Positions 31,901 through 33,806 of a stretch of 64,000 bases of DNA are shown in pieces. The notes under the pieces were generated by a model that worked only from the letters and a program-made list of their open reading frames with translations, did not search any database and was not told where the DNA came from. The number at the start of each line of letters is the position of its first letter. Position 1 is the stretch's first letter. Origin of the DNA: Achromobacter sp. AONIH1 (GTDB lineage: Bacteria > Pseudomonadota > Gammaproteobacteria > Burkholderiales > Burkholderiaceae_B). The translations under genes were made by a program, and so were the position numbers. The stretch spans positions 2,046,001 through 2,110,000 of the forward strand of contig NZ_CP026124.1 of NCBI RefSeq assembly GCF_002902905.1, in the 5' to 3' direction.

Positions 31901-33806
31901 GCTGGGTCAGGGCGACGATACCTACACCGTGCGCCATGCGCCCGTGGGCACCGTGACCCTGGGGCAGGGCGGCGGCGGCAACAACACGCTGGTGGTCCAG
32001 GGAGATACCGTGGGCGGCGCCAGCCGGCCGGTGCTGCTGTTCGGCTCCACCAGCCAGGACGACCGCTACTACACCGCCACGCCCGGCCACCGGGTGGCGG
32101 GCCAGGCGCTGGCCTTCGGCAGGGCGGGCAACAATGTGCTGGACGCGCGCGGGGCGACCCAGGGCGTGATCCTGTACGGCGGCGCCGGCGACGACCTGAT
32201 CTACGGCGGCTCGGGCAACGACCTGATCGCCGGCGGCGGCGGCAACAACACGATCCATGCCGGCCAGGGCAACAACATCGTGTTCGGCAATGCCGGCCTG
32301 AACATCGACCTGGGGACGCCCATGGACATGCGCAGCTCGCCGGACCTGCGTTCGCTGTACGCGCTGACGCTGGTGCTGAGTCCGGATCAGGCCGCCGGAC
32401 AGGCGGTGGGCGCGGCGGCGGACCGGCTGGCCGTCGGCGGCAACACCATCACCGCGGGCGACGGCAACAACATCGTGTTCGCCAACTTCGGCCGCATCGT
32501 GACGGTGACGCCGGTCAACTACCTGCGCGATCGGGGTGATTTCATCGATCCCGCCGCGCCGGGCGGCGAGGCCCGTTACCTGGCGGGCGCCGGCCTGCTC
32601 GCGCTGGAAACCATCAATGTGCCGACGGCGGGCCGCAATGCCATCTCGGTCGGCAGCGGGCGCAACGTGCTGTTCGGCGGCATGGGCGACGACAGCATCC
32701 GGGCGGCCGGCGGCTTCAACCTGATGGCCGGCAACGCGGCGCAGGCGCTGTACACGGCGGCGGGGCGCATCCTGTCCTTCGCTTCCACCTTCCCATCGCA
32801 GGGCGGCAACAATTCGCTCTACAACAATGGCGAAGGCGTGATGATCGGCGGCGTCGGCAACGACGTGCTGGAAAGCGGCGCCGGATCCAACGTCATGTTC
32901 GGCGACAACGGCAGGGTGACCTTCGTCAACGATCGCTTCAGCGTCGCCGAGACGCTGGACATCGCCTACGGCGGCAACGACATCCTGCTGGCGGGCACCG
33001 GCGGCAATTTCATGCTGGGCGGCAGCGGTTCCGACATGTTCCGGGGCAGCTTCTCCAAGGACGTGATGGTGGGCGATTTCGCGGCCATCTACTTCGATCT
33101 GTCGGGCAGCCGCGTCGTCAACCTGACGCGATTCGGCCCGGGCGGCAACTCGCCCGACCTGATCACCCGCTCGCTGGAAGCGCTGTATTCCTGGCCCGGC
33201 ACGCTGGGGCATGCGCCGCATCCGGTTTTCGAACGCGCCTGGACGCAACGCAGCGTGGCCTTCCTGTCCGCCGGCCACGCCGCGCAGGATGGTGGCCGCG
33301 TCAGCGTGGCGCCGGAGCGTCCGGATATCGTCATCGAACGCCACGACGGCGGCATTTCGATCTATGCTGCCGGCGATGCCGCGCCTGGCGTAGTCAGCAT
33401 GCGTGGTGGCGCGGACGCGTCGGACGCGGGCCGAAGCATGGCGCTGTCCGGCCCGGCCGGGACGGAAGCGCCGGGGGACGGCGCGCATCAGGAACAGGAT
33501 CAGGAGGAGCAGCAGCAAGGGCGGCAGGCCGACGGGCAGGAGCAGGATCCGCGTCCGCGGGCGTCCGCCGGCGAGGCGGCGCTCCAGCCGTCCGCCGCGC
33601 CGGATCGGGCGCCTGACGAGCGCGCGGCCCTGGCGGCCGGCGTGGGCGTGCTGGGCCTGTCCGGCGCGCTGGGCGCGACCGGCTCGGTGGTGTTCAATTC
33701 CAAAACCAATACATGGGAGAACAAGGCCCGTCGCAAGACCGGTGTGCGCATGATCCGCCAGGACATGCCGCTGGAGGAGGCGCAGGCCCTGAGCGAGGAT
33801 GAATGA
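1923..33806 (+). CDS. Giant (10,627 aa) LEPR-XLL/DUF4347 repeat surface protein, probable secreted adhesin
   Basis: Single uninterrupted frame of 10,627 residues. The N terminus is basic, with no hydrophobic Sec signal, and carries a LEPR-XLL-like motif LERRYLMSAEL (residues 33-43) followed by a poly-proline linker. Residues about 145-330 resemble DUF4347 (IIFVDPSIDNAEQM; SHGSAG with His229; DILLYGCNVA with Cys272). Residues about 330-1500 carry LDYSxY beta-helix-like modules. From about 1660 to 5600 there are repeats of 61-70 residues (V.V.A.D.S.I, then Ala/Gly/Val-rich strands, then N....A.I..S), interrupted near 1820-2200 and 3100-3690. A region near 5930-6070 includes a coiled-coil-like stretch. 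Residues 8995-9258 are five tandem 44-aa repeats. Residues about 10,080-10,400 carry RTX-like GGxGxD motifs. The C terminus has an acidic Gln-rich linker, a hydrophobic segment (about 10,567-10,591), basic ARRK and an acidic tail. The ATG start overlaps no other gene; its Shine-Dalgarno is weak. Adhesin function is inferred. Confidence 0.9.
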   Translation: MSIKKLARKLWTGRSSREVQQSLFRRRPLFEALERRYLMSAELVPPPPPPAGEQAPVTMPAQPGQAGSQAKKTSAPGAHPYLVERAAFQKQGVLGEQISLDQYAKANAARQGDAKAWLPGQAAGQPAPLTAIEGYTTQSERTPVRQIIFVDPSIDNAEQMVQGLYSLVSGKTEGLGGLARPTGEGPQLQVLRSHDTEIIVLDGRYDGVDQITRILGQHKDLAAVQIMSHGSAGSLTLGSATLGQGQLDSYKDQLRAWGDAMAEHGDILLYGCNVAAGKGGVAFVDSLSAITRADVAAATHTVGSAALGGDWVLDYRHGAIEATTLTVARWDGVMATSTGVQTGGSTLVGVATNDKLVAYGSGNTFVFNNSSTAATTTIELRQGMKQENGVWVRNQDDANDNNTLDFSAIKGNVTAIISNNDSYQIRYTTVDANNNWTERTVNVVFKSADGSQSLKIGDKTFNLVGTSQNGKTLLDYSGYATGVTVDLSGPTASGNGEAVPPPPPTGFGYVRAISAVKGSAQGGNRITVVGDTTVTISNAQDIIKGSGGGNTYIVGAGISGFTLTQQAGQSGNTLDLSQFGADITARVQTQGGVSVYLGAGVARDGSINSFAGATALVSNLDIQIFVGVAGKTTLDYSAYEDNVSVNLNYQDEATALYDASGLSGVLNIANVIGAGGKYGNDIVGGLGDNIITVANSRGVNRISGGGGNDVIYGNGNLNGGTTEYIGGVESDATLTGDRTTAVLTNTPPGATASTRVDLHGVAAVTLQDYRTIDSAAAPGSAYHAATLVTLDGSGYSGDLTLIGSAGANVLRGGLGNNTFTGYQGNNDLWAQAGALSNKLSENGSWNFVLTNTGLQATHVDDGLGTNGGAGAVLSNTLHGTFTDAMLNGGLNATLIDASAFSGNTVLVSGLMAGGVIKAGNGANRQHQIILLGGVYDITGGTGLNASTELVAMADGLTGATAAELKADADARKGAGWLALRTSNASAGWDGWIQRGATDITGSKFRNITSAKVVGGDYSNWIDTSEFRGRVSIDGSAGRANTFIIGNAYVSDVIGSAGDNTIRVATGANSLTVTNGRLTFAASGGQTLVSTFTNVNDFAITVQDNGRVVDTTGFTGVTTKTYLSDLKSGYQASNGPALSLLFPTAGNARVDVGLEGIRTIQDLIDAIKASVMVDAAGAPLRVAVEGPNAGKLLAASDTSTRWDYLYALDASLNAQGQLEIRYSQDALNAGLSGAYTLLPGMQAQLNPDGTTSSSTVLVSQAAWQLGLIAQGALQRGSDANGVLRGDALAVGHRTEFTLAGGNALVRSGGGDNTYIVNYGMGASDTGEGNRIQTQAGTGTHHLVVNTKQSVVLASGAGATDSVYYLSGATQLGKVLFTAGAMNDAALYARNETGSVTLDATAWNAPVTLASHGGFNILKGNTSNVSFVVQQPAVTGGAQVVLSLAQAGGSNNTVQIFKYAAEATGSAPAVSTSLSELLQANGALVGVKMDTNTDNVGYVLDLGDKGVVDIDPGKAAAGRNVTVKGGTYTVEHDITVDNQHTLRLEGQQITIGKDTGANILLTAGAIQVVAQSYRPWRSTVAQIYTVEAAITVRNATLWATNANGGGISLDAKLDSALYKQPDNGPASSGIWGKITGGASKALEAVKAFTDTAGAMAAWAGIKYSTSINVGSNARLVSNSDISVKASNTVKVELSPLVAKIAGIAVGVLESYSRVTIDGRLVAAKSITVRADSDQSLTISLTPGQIGAVPAVIGVGVSVVLSDASVHIGSGARLETGLRATVDPYTYVASGMGGDVTVAAQTKHKVGISISVSGSMAESDDTKVVPPASGSTSTGPAQESGKYDAKYAKVGAAVGFAYSQVNTEVFMDGVIVARDAGKVLVQALTLDGGSAISVKTILGGRAATGGDYASKVQYEAKSAVIGKVATPISGAVTKGLGTGTQYVKSFFGALVEDSNSRTFKEKLRDVKAKKDAQKIIDYDKDIQKEIDKPSTEFQVGAALGMAINNFSTTVRIGDGQNAAQITTAGGAVQVEARSNYNTKFTVMSGVDDKVVADKQSFLKKKNDVTTDQVKRNVGPDGSDLGAAAAVVVSIDDIKTTASVAANASISTKGGAVSVSAQSLNQIDPNKLWLVNLYAPFDGIEAKWKAADGTSAKMGVATGAAKAFLNNLQATLSSTGGISSSFSSWVSATAKSKKLALSGAFSIDVQSTQTRTTVAGLIDTRGGTGGAAGNVDIKALNSTQRMNLVGNIILPSMSIGGEKSLKQAPDREKTQGRLAYGKDLAKGFLTPKVDGFDYGSQSKDGSAIGVSVYVNVATHDTQAVVADTARIYSKDLNVEAGNELVSVTLGASGGQAKTVAVNGVVLVNVTSATTVAQVARGATVAATGTASIQARDATWVGTVAGAAAGSQTVGVGMSVAINDVNRDTQALIGQRRDDATPVSGAAGSFSAGKLLIGSENKGFVGNLAVSGSRVSSPVAGAGDGTGAGGAGGTAGGGTDVLGTKAPASQGGATPGKDSAAPDPDELLSLSDILKELSNSTSTLTQDSGSGSGSGGGGSQQQSKAGVAISGAVAVNMVNDFAQAYINAAGLTITIGGDATISATNGTHALALSGAVALAQSDNAKTNVGIAGAYSMNGLGGEARAEVALVGSLLVAGDLALSARRTGVAVTLAAGMAGAKGQKGVALAGSAAVTTANYGNIALLGNATKISARGVKVEARDGSVLATVAGSGAVTDGKAGVGAAVAVNISSTRVEAGIRQAIELLYTGKLDVSAESSQVAVGFAGALGVARDGAGVGGSVTVNVIANRIESYILNSQVRYDGTDSSGHDINVSALDKTTLIAITGAAGVGKKAGVGIAISYNEIGNAVLAGIQGSVVNNKGGSVSVTAEDNSALGGGAVGVGVGMGEAMFAGAGSIQVNRVHSAVAAYVLPRYVNNAAVAGSSAITANALTVKATENNTLVAVTGGVAVTLGGSVAVGASVSVNEFSSRTSALIENSAIDVQGKLDLSAHSSPLMVSVGAAGALSKKFALAGAVNVNMMRGATEARISNSTVKAGQAAGFSGQAVRVNASDASALYAITVAGAVATEGAAVGLAVAVNIMGGNTAFDRNLLSFDSKQLADSGAQVQIAEVAGNGSPATNPKVTAAIVASDVRVTRGDINVYAGLVDPLAAGGNAQLNGGSVLAVNDGAITVNQGGSSLTFTGAAAEIINGKDTTGNAGMSAPQGSSGKEFSGWQTGDGIYLSAGAGNITLADGSSLRGDRIYYIIRRAAPDGQAIIQLADTQEDALRGKALAFGAVSNIAGIRFAHVRMQEATRVNLQPYHGADATVGVDSANNRLVVNAPFDGVQEGSAIVYSGSLANGQIENVLANRILRQGQDVLKVGVTYYVVNLDRSVNGQVSFQLRDGQGNLVNFSGATTGGAMQRFSVDNPAGALLNANGSLTLPKAHGLATGDKVVVNLGAQGVLTGLTDNHVYVVEVIDSNTLRFKQVDGSAVTLAQLGYVSEFNAATGRYQYYLADAAGNKLLDGQGKPSAVNPDAMIGITRVKLDQQTSQSTTTTKPDGTQQTVISQGPAQDATLSAASGNARNPAENSLGLATDGGLATGDLVVYQSQGTAIAGLVDGLRYYVINVSENGSYRYQLATSLQNAKDGIAIQLGATSGSGGVTLRKVVDKLDSGGGMISLDIGALTQGHGLTNSMLSITVAGAGGKSLGGAGAIGVNLSRTEVQAVIDNSGAAAGTQLRADAGRVSVSAQDSSRIVTATGALGISTTQGASAAIGASVGVADMQNGVRALIRGAQVTAQAVQVSAEERASIYNVSVGLAGGAGVAVSGSLAVNTIQNTVYAGVTDGSTITATTGDIRITARDTASISALAGNVSVSIGGRVAAGMAFAVNRVFDTVYAGAVGSALSAAGDIVVQATFARPDDMPPGLDAQISTMAVSGAVAAGGSGANVGFGGSAVLNWIANTITAEIAGTASGQAVTAGGDLLVQARDASTINSLAGAVALGLGSQGASVAVGASLSYNYVGGAPLGISRSHSVKALIRDTEGLVSGGHVQVSSRFEGAINNITVAGSVAVGTVAVAVGGSVSINRVNSRNEAGIRNARQIESRATGGSLAGVAVQARDDGYVLAVAGGLGVAVSPGSGAGIAAGVAATDNRIGNQTLAYIDGTSETNAGSTTLVRTQTGISVDAVNNSRIVSVSIGVAAAVAAGQGFAGAGAGAGSGNTIEGSVEARLTRVDTPSGGTLNQGAVRVSAANTGSIVTVAGALGVAVSAGSAGVGASIGVSVAISSIATTVRARVEDSVLRVANAGVTVKASDEASITAIAIGGAVAVQAGAAGVAIAVGTSVAVNKVFNTVEATVSGGRIETGGGKLTLSATQQADILSVVLGASVAVSAGSSANAAIGGGGALARNVISASVRAGISGAIIDTRASGGAAGAVDVLALGLSRINAVVLGMSASVSVSQYAAASASIGVAMAENVIGYDVNSAGQVVALGAGRPANEIVAFIDRSAVTAGAVSVDARNVSFKANGDVDRKQSIDAVVVAGAVAVSVAYAPPVVDGASLAVSGAGAGARAVNKIQTGITARISDQNQQNRFEAGSVTVRALDQAEINSTIAAVAIAVAVSLGATAALSVAASLAQNEIGNTTLATMDGLRIAGAPAITVKADSQAAITTVSVAVSVSVGAGLGGVSLAGGGANARNLIGSSATALVNGSRIDGNAGNALNIDADMSGTIKATVVVASVGFTAAGASLAIGSALAENSITETAGARAGLTGSKLSNLGAVSVTADSVQRLEAKVGAGAVAVAMGGVALAGAGAAAFNTSKAVTRAYVDGLTQVDTAVRAAESLTVKATNTSTLEATAVGASAAGTGSGLALSVGAAVAGNKTLGAVEAYVDNSVLSVTGTGAQMARLSVAAQDGSTLKAKAVGASLAFSMQGGSVAVGATDVKNVAAASVQARVSGATITVSDGVSVTARQTATVDSVSVAASAAVALTGVAVSGAGAGSSQVVANETGSRLTGSTVTAGTGVSVTAENTSTITAVTGAVAASVTGAGLGASMGVSIASNTFGAYSGDGVTRTNGAQAYIANSTVTVAKGNLDVLATSSETLNSVNFAGALAVVGAGVAVAGSGVQVSNRYASNTSAYIDGSTITVGIDGERGSLTVRAKDDSIIERSAAYGVAASLGLAPGASVSLVVSLVDTTAENTVSAYIGTAGGKEVGAYDNLSVLALEKTQFKNLEAVTASVAASAGVAGAGAGVRVTNNTRNNVSARITGNGKVGALGALAVKADTNVLTEIDLTQVSVAVGVIGAAVGVGIAENISRDTTTASVSEAQVSAPSVSVDALVAVDFSRTQTAGVAATTGLAVNVNKAKVDIGATTLAEARNGAVLNGVGVTTASGRTPGLVSVNAQGTYYGKAYSKAITGGVIGVGVMSAETVLQGSLKAVVDNASLRGDVIGVTARATTDRNGEAGLLAEARSLEVGGLTISVDSARLSTSLDARVEISNRAQIEGTLLNISASQAQSVGVSMDAGTIALVAGRQGKIEADIGGSSYVGISGGARVIGNKVDIRASNTVRGESALSAYSVKLVGADVSKHDVKIRPQSVIEVSGARAAGDTIDTAGATVVQARGNYGTPGMLDMVATNDIIYTQRNKITGVAGFTVTLSTNHLSTDGALAQVKINGAFVRNTFGDVTLAANTRGVTTTISDMLIISVASASKTDSNNDLTVRNSIQIDNSSIEGDNILALAGNSKVSDPLSTGYLLANDNVSFTMVGVAQIPLVNSGAKARQINTILIDGVATNGSLIKAQRNVRLETNPSMLDQAKVNGSVQVIGLNLNPTVKLAAGVVDKASSKVATSSATRIIAGVNNAANVFVIPAELLKALAQAGVLVLPTQANPTVSFDPNSPAVKAILEKLLGANSTSLNGAGGTVNIDVRYELTAFRAQDIEVNVTTGMIIKKGNDYYYYDSLDSRNLNLATENYGNSYWKKNPPSLTQDDKDGALDWDFGSFAADKVGSIYYVLKTVDLGQPVLRYASQQNIISQQIRTLTKMQSEHASDPQAVARYQANIAALQQQLKSLQLTDSKGRYLDSFYTFYVDIPNLYASGGSVYVSAADTSGVKTGGIDARANTQINIVNDSPMLMNVNDAVVMDGTIIRPGSDGEMKIFRSGHLYINDASVKGATGSDVAEVRVLQLKNGWAADPFGGALDAEMMALVGNAPVDLNLLGAVVNPLGKVSVVNTLGSINVTGTISALSLDIQAKGNFSLQSDGWFNTGADPTVLENSWKFIVDYFKNNAASTGASETASDVLLKWGYRNLGSFSSYIARDKAASDSRIFALGAVNISALTLNIDGKIQSGVTDAYIRIDSSFRGDKNKSLQDNNGYASSGVSYSADGSMNRFGAITGRFDYATQTIILDPIRLAGGSITLTGQIISVGNGNLIVANGYASVRIDNQTTYALVTGDIDVSTYRKGRIEIIDTARGQRDLYELNGADQVVHTVWNKFVQVTNAGVGQPGWVWVYDNGSGPGNTAGSSAVVGNLGGQLTTTYKPAQGQVMVWVMGWESSETTTTTYVTKQLNLIGDGVDPLGWLTNKNTTKKGPYVTYAQSRPVLVSTVVAYTSESSVPGVLRDQLAASGKLKDVVLPNYVEGSGKQELRADPNGPIYIPGLGRFSVVTVGGQQLESSDFVVTYRKYNTSVIVRNDGPHSSGGGWLRTKTTTLTQVVEKKQQELYTFYVPASQDINLTFLGSSSQPNAVYIRSNGDVTLGGNVIVGNGKTVRIEAVSSSKSTSITTRGEVGILARDPNGQIQPGTASVNVEAYALGGSIQLNVMGSAGYTRAEARNDIRLTYFSEGGTSSRAMLQKVASSAGTVYIEALNGIYAHASAGNDTVVLGNRVELNAGYGAIGSAAKALSIHARQGFAAQAGLAGGVAGADKSIYIAQNVANADLVLVKPVNWVNPQASVYSQLGSVSITLNGGSLLDGEKADTRTATEKAYPTVTARILADLNAQIARYEGYWSGVRALQVASITLGGAGTFLSTQLEGDGRYLAVAFERAGDYEVLLKAAVDGGRLVRLAYNNSLNGNARQEILGKLIAVSNDGLNYRFQFSVYDSATGLFAAPVSMASLGYTAGSQGVLFGPAYGLAGATDTSNANLPIRFTLPATLPASTLGSGVLQMTFTQAQLNQLAASGNGADVLAALRKYTYVEIGGQKLLIDLILPVMKNGGYWGSQDFDTVLITLKTPYVGISASTNGHVSLNVVLGGGSGEYGGENYADKVQAARPGVPANGTQVKNPPAGDSDITNAVIAAINAYNTAHPSAKIPTGPGSLYDLLTNTALGKAGSVIQRSVTSNTIALAGAALGWQIPATVSSVQEYVAWLNDPANGLVGSEIKLTIDGVEVTRRIQSFDLKRADGSVSMGIYHPDNYLSLVLDDTVTLKHYYVRDGSDTVVAQQLPSELTFGLTGLGKGDNKGEIAYAIRRGLGATALMQGSLAVDSRSAWGWWGNQNLTFYQYTETTTGGAARYGNYVSLGNGFSWDLSASNLSDGARIQMLNAIKSLLASGQNISLTGLDLFMTNDGTTRTGHQLGVYDNGKLKIVSVVDEFGNPLTAQSPDSAWLKGRIVFAGDVYAEESQLKALYAYRNLDTNDPNWSQKPIDLGGMVVNAGIRLVDSGFAQQSLAAKGAASLTLAGNDALTRGQRVELSFAGSSQTLVYYIKSVNGRVVTLADTADNAFLPNGEALTLEQILKAVGATPGAISVRLLDASASGASVATDDVITLTKTDIVPVLDAAGNVTGYRNLQNYDRVYLNDALAKDGKTISLQNNVAYYVLVESGNRVRLFASKEQAMLYQQFEQLRQTPDGQALIKSLFTDAGIMPQLLTGFAAANLRGMFTVSTHLFQAQAMADPASLSAQMQALHEQFKNQAYDPNHLPSSLNLAGVQDLVKSVRNQVVYDYAVNKELAQTAEYHNYWRERLTSTVGASSALTGLADGSFKLANMFIVDDGKGGLRALATGDEIYFRDAVGGLRADTAYYAIVGADGSIRLAATLADAMLYQTGAGQNDALLALYPGMGKAVTVDFKAADLASAQAYVRNYVQKTDAPAQTADEIALYGSSYRTGYFFYFSAATLRNIENNLLYPVSATINEKVFDIDSQSEGVPPADRFLNVKAGQGITLRTSGQGSIGAQLGEYTLKLPDLSTISGDQRANIFDALPEADKAILSRANAANLAGVYHTLYRYIGPAGTVSLDRAHVDFTDASLWRAVNPMFSNDAALQLGARLAAGTELQFLFADRFGLFENSREVFVYNSRMLEGATGGQLAQLQANIAAARTAGLQVVDIGSGFLDPVWKAVDVPFVAQDGASAQQLKTGALVGDMRDPRYLTINLTRSLAVQAVDGVVSAYSDTTVGLDSPKGSIRLGDIHAAKGITITVSAQGGSIIGTDAGTLESQGQVSLVANRDIVGGTRDANGIYQYDGAKALQLNLGAGHALYVEAGGVARVAQQGGVDLNLVLANTKGTAQAGSSYQADANLRVGQVIAAGNVTLQAGQSILNATAAGQRQYANVTLSELSAQALAALGYAREVVLIAGQSVGQLGADLSADGSPVLVNLSASDSQAVLKAQAGTSLNVYGLHGLRLGGVTVADGNGLRGDARIYALEDILNGTAPGQAALTARNAWLGTLSGGIGVAAQPLLTDLSGYLIALAQGAVAISQLGAHDLALAHVESRNRDEIRLSSQASIVNDKTAHPGLSAGRADPVVIGGSLYFTAAGSVGGYGQSDAAGAAVNDALIVAAIGPQATLNATAGGDVALAQVAQADDAQGATQTLALNVGRIEARNVWLAARSSAAGVGGDIHVAAGSALSAVGVASLLAGNNLYVAAPSNGQPGGLISAGQRMNLRVDRDDRGAYGKASAITIDGRLLAPEIVIHGSETGANTVRFGATADAGGALDGNGLLTQGNTMRILGGSGQDDIEIRARLIAQQLLTVSTQDGDDRVVLQSTETSGGVRIETGAGNDTVSVIGTRVGGGLSILTGDGGNVVTLDTATVGGDTSITSGKDADQITLVNSGLTGGLTIDAGDGGNVVRLDTTTVGGATRITTGKDADQITLVNSGLTGGLTIDAGDGGNVVKLETVTVGGDTRITSGKDVDQITLVNSGLAGGLTIDAGDGGNVVKLDTTTVGGDTSVTTGKDADQIALVNSGLTGDLTIDAGDGGNVVALDTVRMGGDTSIITGRDADQITLTRTIGQGMLRIDAGDGDNRALLSETVQHGATTILTGKGQDLVSLSMADFLGRLHVESGAGDDKIWMSRILLAAGATVLGGDGDDYIYLSARALAGGVSISGGAGNDLIVLDQLPSLSSRQTVPGQVDRVDVDGGAGSNRVIVNLAETLTSVLIDVHHSDGQGRENLAGVNQLTINGTAQDETFLLRAGYLAKLTPQGAGYADAVQRVNYDRTSTGGLRLNAVDGGNRFYIDDTGTQVVIDGGLGSDPAKRNEFQIGQLYGLDRLPPSVAAGDGIDTVRTTQGYLSRGNSHGMTIYGAENSVNVFRVYSNAAPLALHGGKRDDAFMVYAFKQDQAQAGGARGYVVNGELSIDGGAGVNTYTTLGTEEDDAFVLTQEGLRGAGLNTRYQNIQRVNLDAREGNDHIYVLSTRSNVITTLIGGSGSNTFDLSGDAAGNTIVSGRDGSRGVLDGKQPVVVTAQPGALNGSGGAPLALSVSLDMGILPRPASGQAYVSLTSAMLASALYGSLTQGTGLSAGDGLAAVRQGLQGRGLLLSTDGGQTWHESVVLAFDANGVGGQGWDTTRQVLVKLEDGPGIGLPPVSLAGRDLRLSATLFTTLPGMHDVALPSIVVPVADPGHAGPPNDPGKVRAPRATDQPTIVVDPVTGVSYANYPDQPHDVSGIQGSLLIEGGALDKPDYDGALRAGVGLPGETDAPLGARNTGQAPTAAANNRIRLFDDGSLTGQVGMQDMAAQLSGLGRLYNNPQAGDFGRITGLGMTPGVGVAAGSIFQASEAGIHGYDRGIVFHGVQSVNTMLGQGDDTYTVRHAPVGTVTLGQGGGGNNTLVVQGDTVGGASRPVLLFGSTSQDDRYYTATPGHRVAGQALAFGRAGNNVLDARGATQGVILYGGAGDDLIYGGSGNDLIAGGGGNNTIHAGQGNNIVFGNAGLNIDLGTPMDMRSSPDLRSLYALTLVLSPDQAAGQAVGAAADRLAVGGNTITAGDGNNIVFANFGRIVTVTPVNYLRDRGDFIDPAAPGGEARYLAGAGLLALETINVPTAGRNAISVGSGRNVLFGGMGDDSIRAAGGFNLMAGNAAQALYTAAGRILSFASTFPSQGGNNSLYNNGEGVMIGGVGNDVLESGAGSNVMFGDNGRVTFVNDRFSVAETLDIAYGGNDILLAGTGGNFMLGGSGSDMFRGSFSKDVMVGDFAAIYFDLSGSRVVNLTRFGPGGNSPDLITRSLEALYSWPGTLGHAPHPVFERAWTQRSVAFLSAGHAAQDGGRVSVAPERPDIVIERHDGGISIYAAGDAAPGVVSMRGGADASDAGRSMALSGPAGTEAPGDGAHQEQDQEEQQQGRQADGQEQDPRPRASAGEAALQPSAAPDRAPDERAALAAGVGVLGLSGALGATGSVVFNSKTNTWENKARRKTGVRMIRQDMPLEEAQALSEDE
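6900..18700 (+). repeat. Long-period (about 183-210 bp) degenerate coding repeats in the giant protein
   Basis: The protein repeats a unit of about 61-70 residues. For example, units begin at 14631 (VRVSAANTGS) and 14814 (VTVKASDEAS), exactly 183 bp apart. Each unit has a V.V.A.D.S.I strand, an Ala/Gly/Val-rich AGAVAV stretch, a SVAVN-type strand and an A.I..S strand, suggesting a stacked beta-solenoid. Dividing length by period suggests around 45-50 units after allowing for interruptions at about 7380-8500 and 11220-12980. Boundaries are approximate. Confidence 0.75.
28905..29828 (+). repeat. Tandem 132-bp (44-aa) repeats
   Basis: Units start at 28905, 29037, 29169, 29301 and 29433, exactly 132 bp apart. 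Each begins GDGGNVV and carries TVGGDTS, GKDADQITLVNSGL and GLTIDA. Two degenerate units of the same length follow at 29565 (GDGDNRALL) and 29697 (GAGDDKIWM), and one degenerate unit precedes the array. The middle units are very close at the nucleotide level, which suggests recent duplication. The GDGG/GAGDD starts resemble the downstream RTX-like repeats. Confidence 0.9.
32160..33100 (+). repeat. RTX-like glycine/aspartate repeats near the C terminus of the giant protein
   Basis: The encoded segments YGGAGDDLIYGGSGNDLIAGG, FGGMGDDSIRAAGG, IGGVGNDVLESGAG and LGGSGSDMFRG match the hemolysin-type Ca2+-binding nonapeptide pattern GGxGxDxU, though sparsely and interrupted. In the family such repeats bind calcium and fold after export, which supports a secreted product. 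Their spacing is less regular than in classical RTX toxins. Confidence 0.7.

Noticed and set aside
1923..33806. Classical two-partner secretion (FHA/TpsA) assignment of the giant protein
   Set aside because: There is no TPS N-terminal domain or long Sec signal, and no TpsB/POTRA transporter gene nearby. The adaptors and TolC-like channel point elsewhere.
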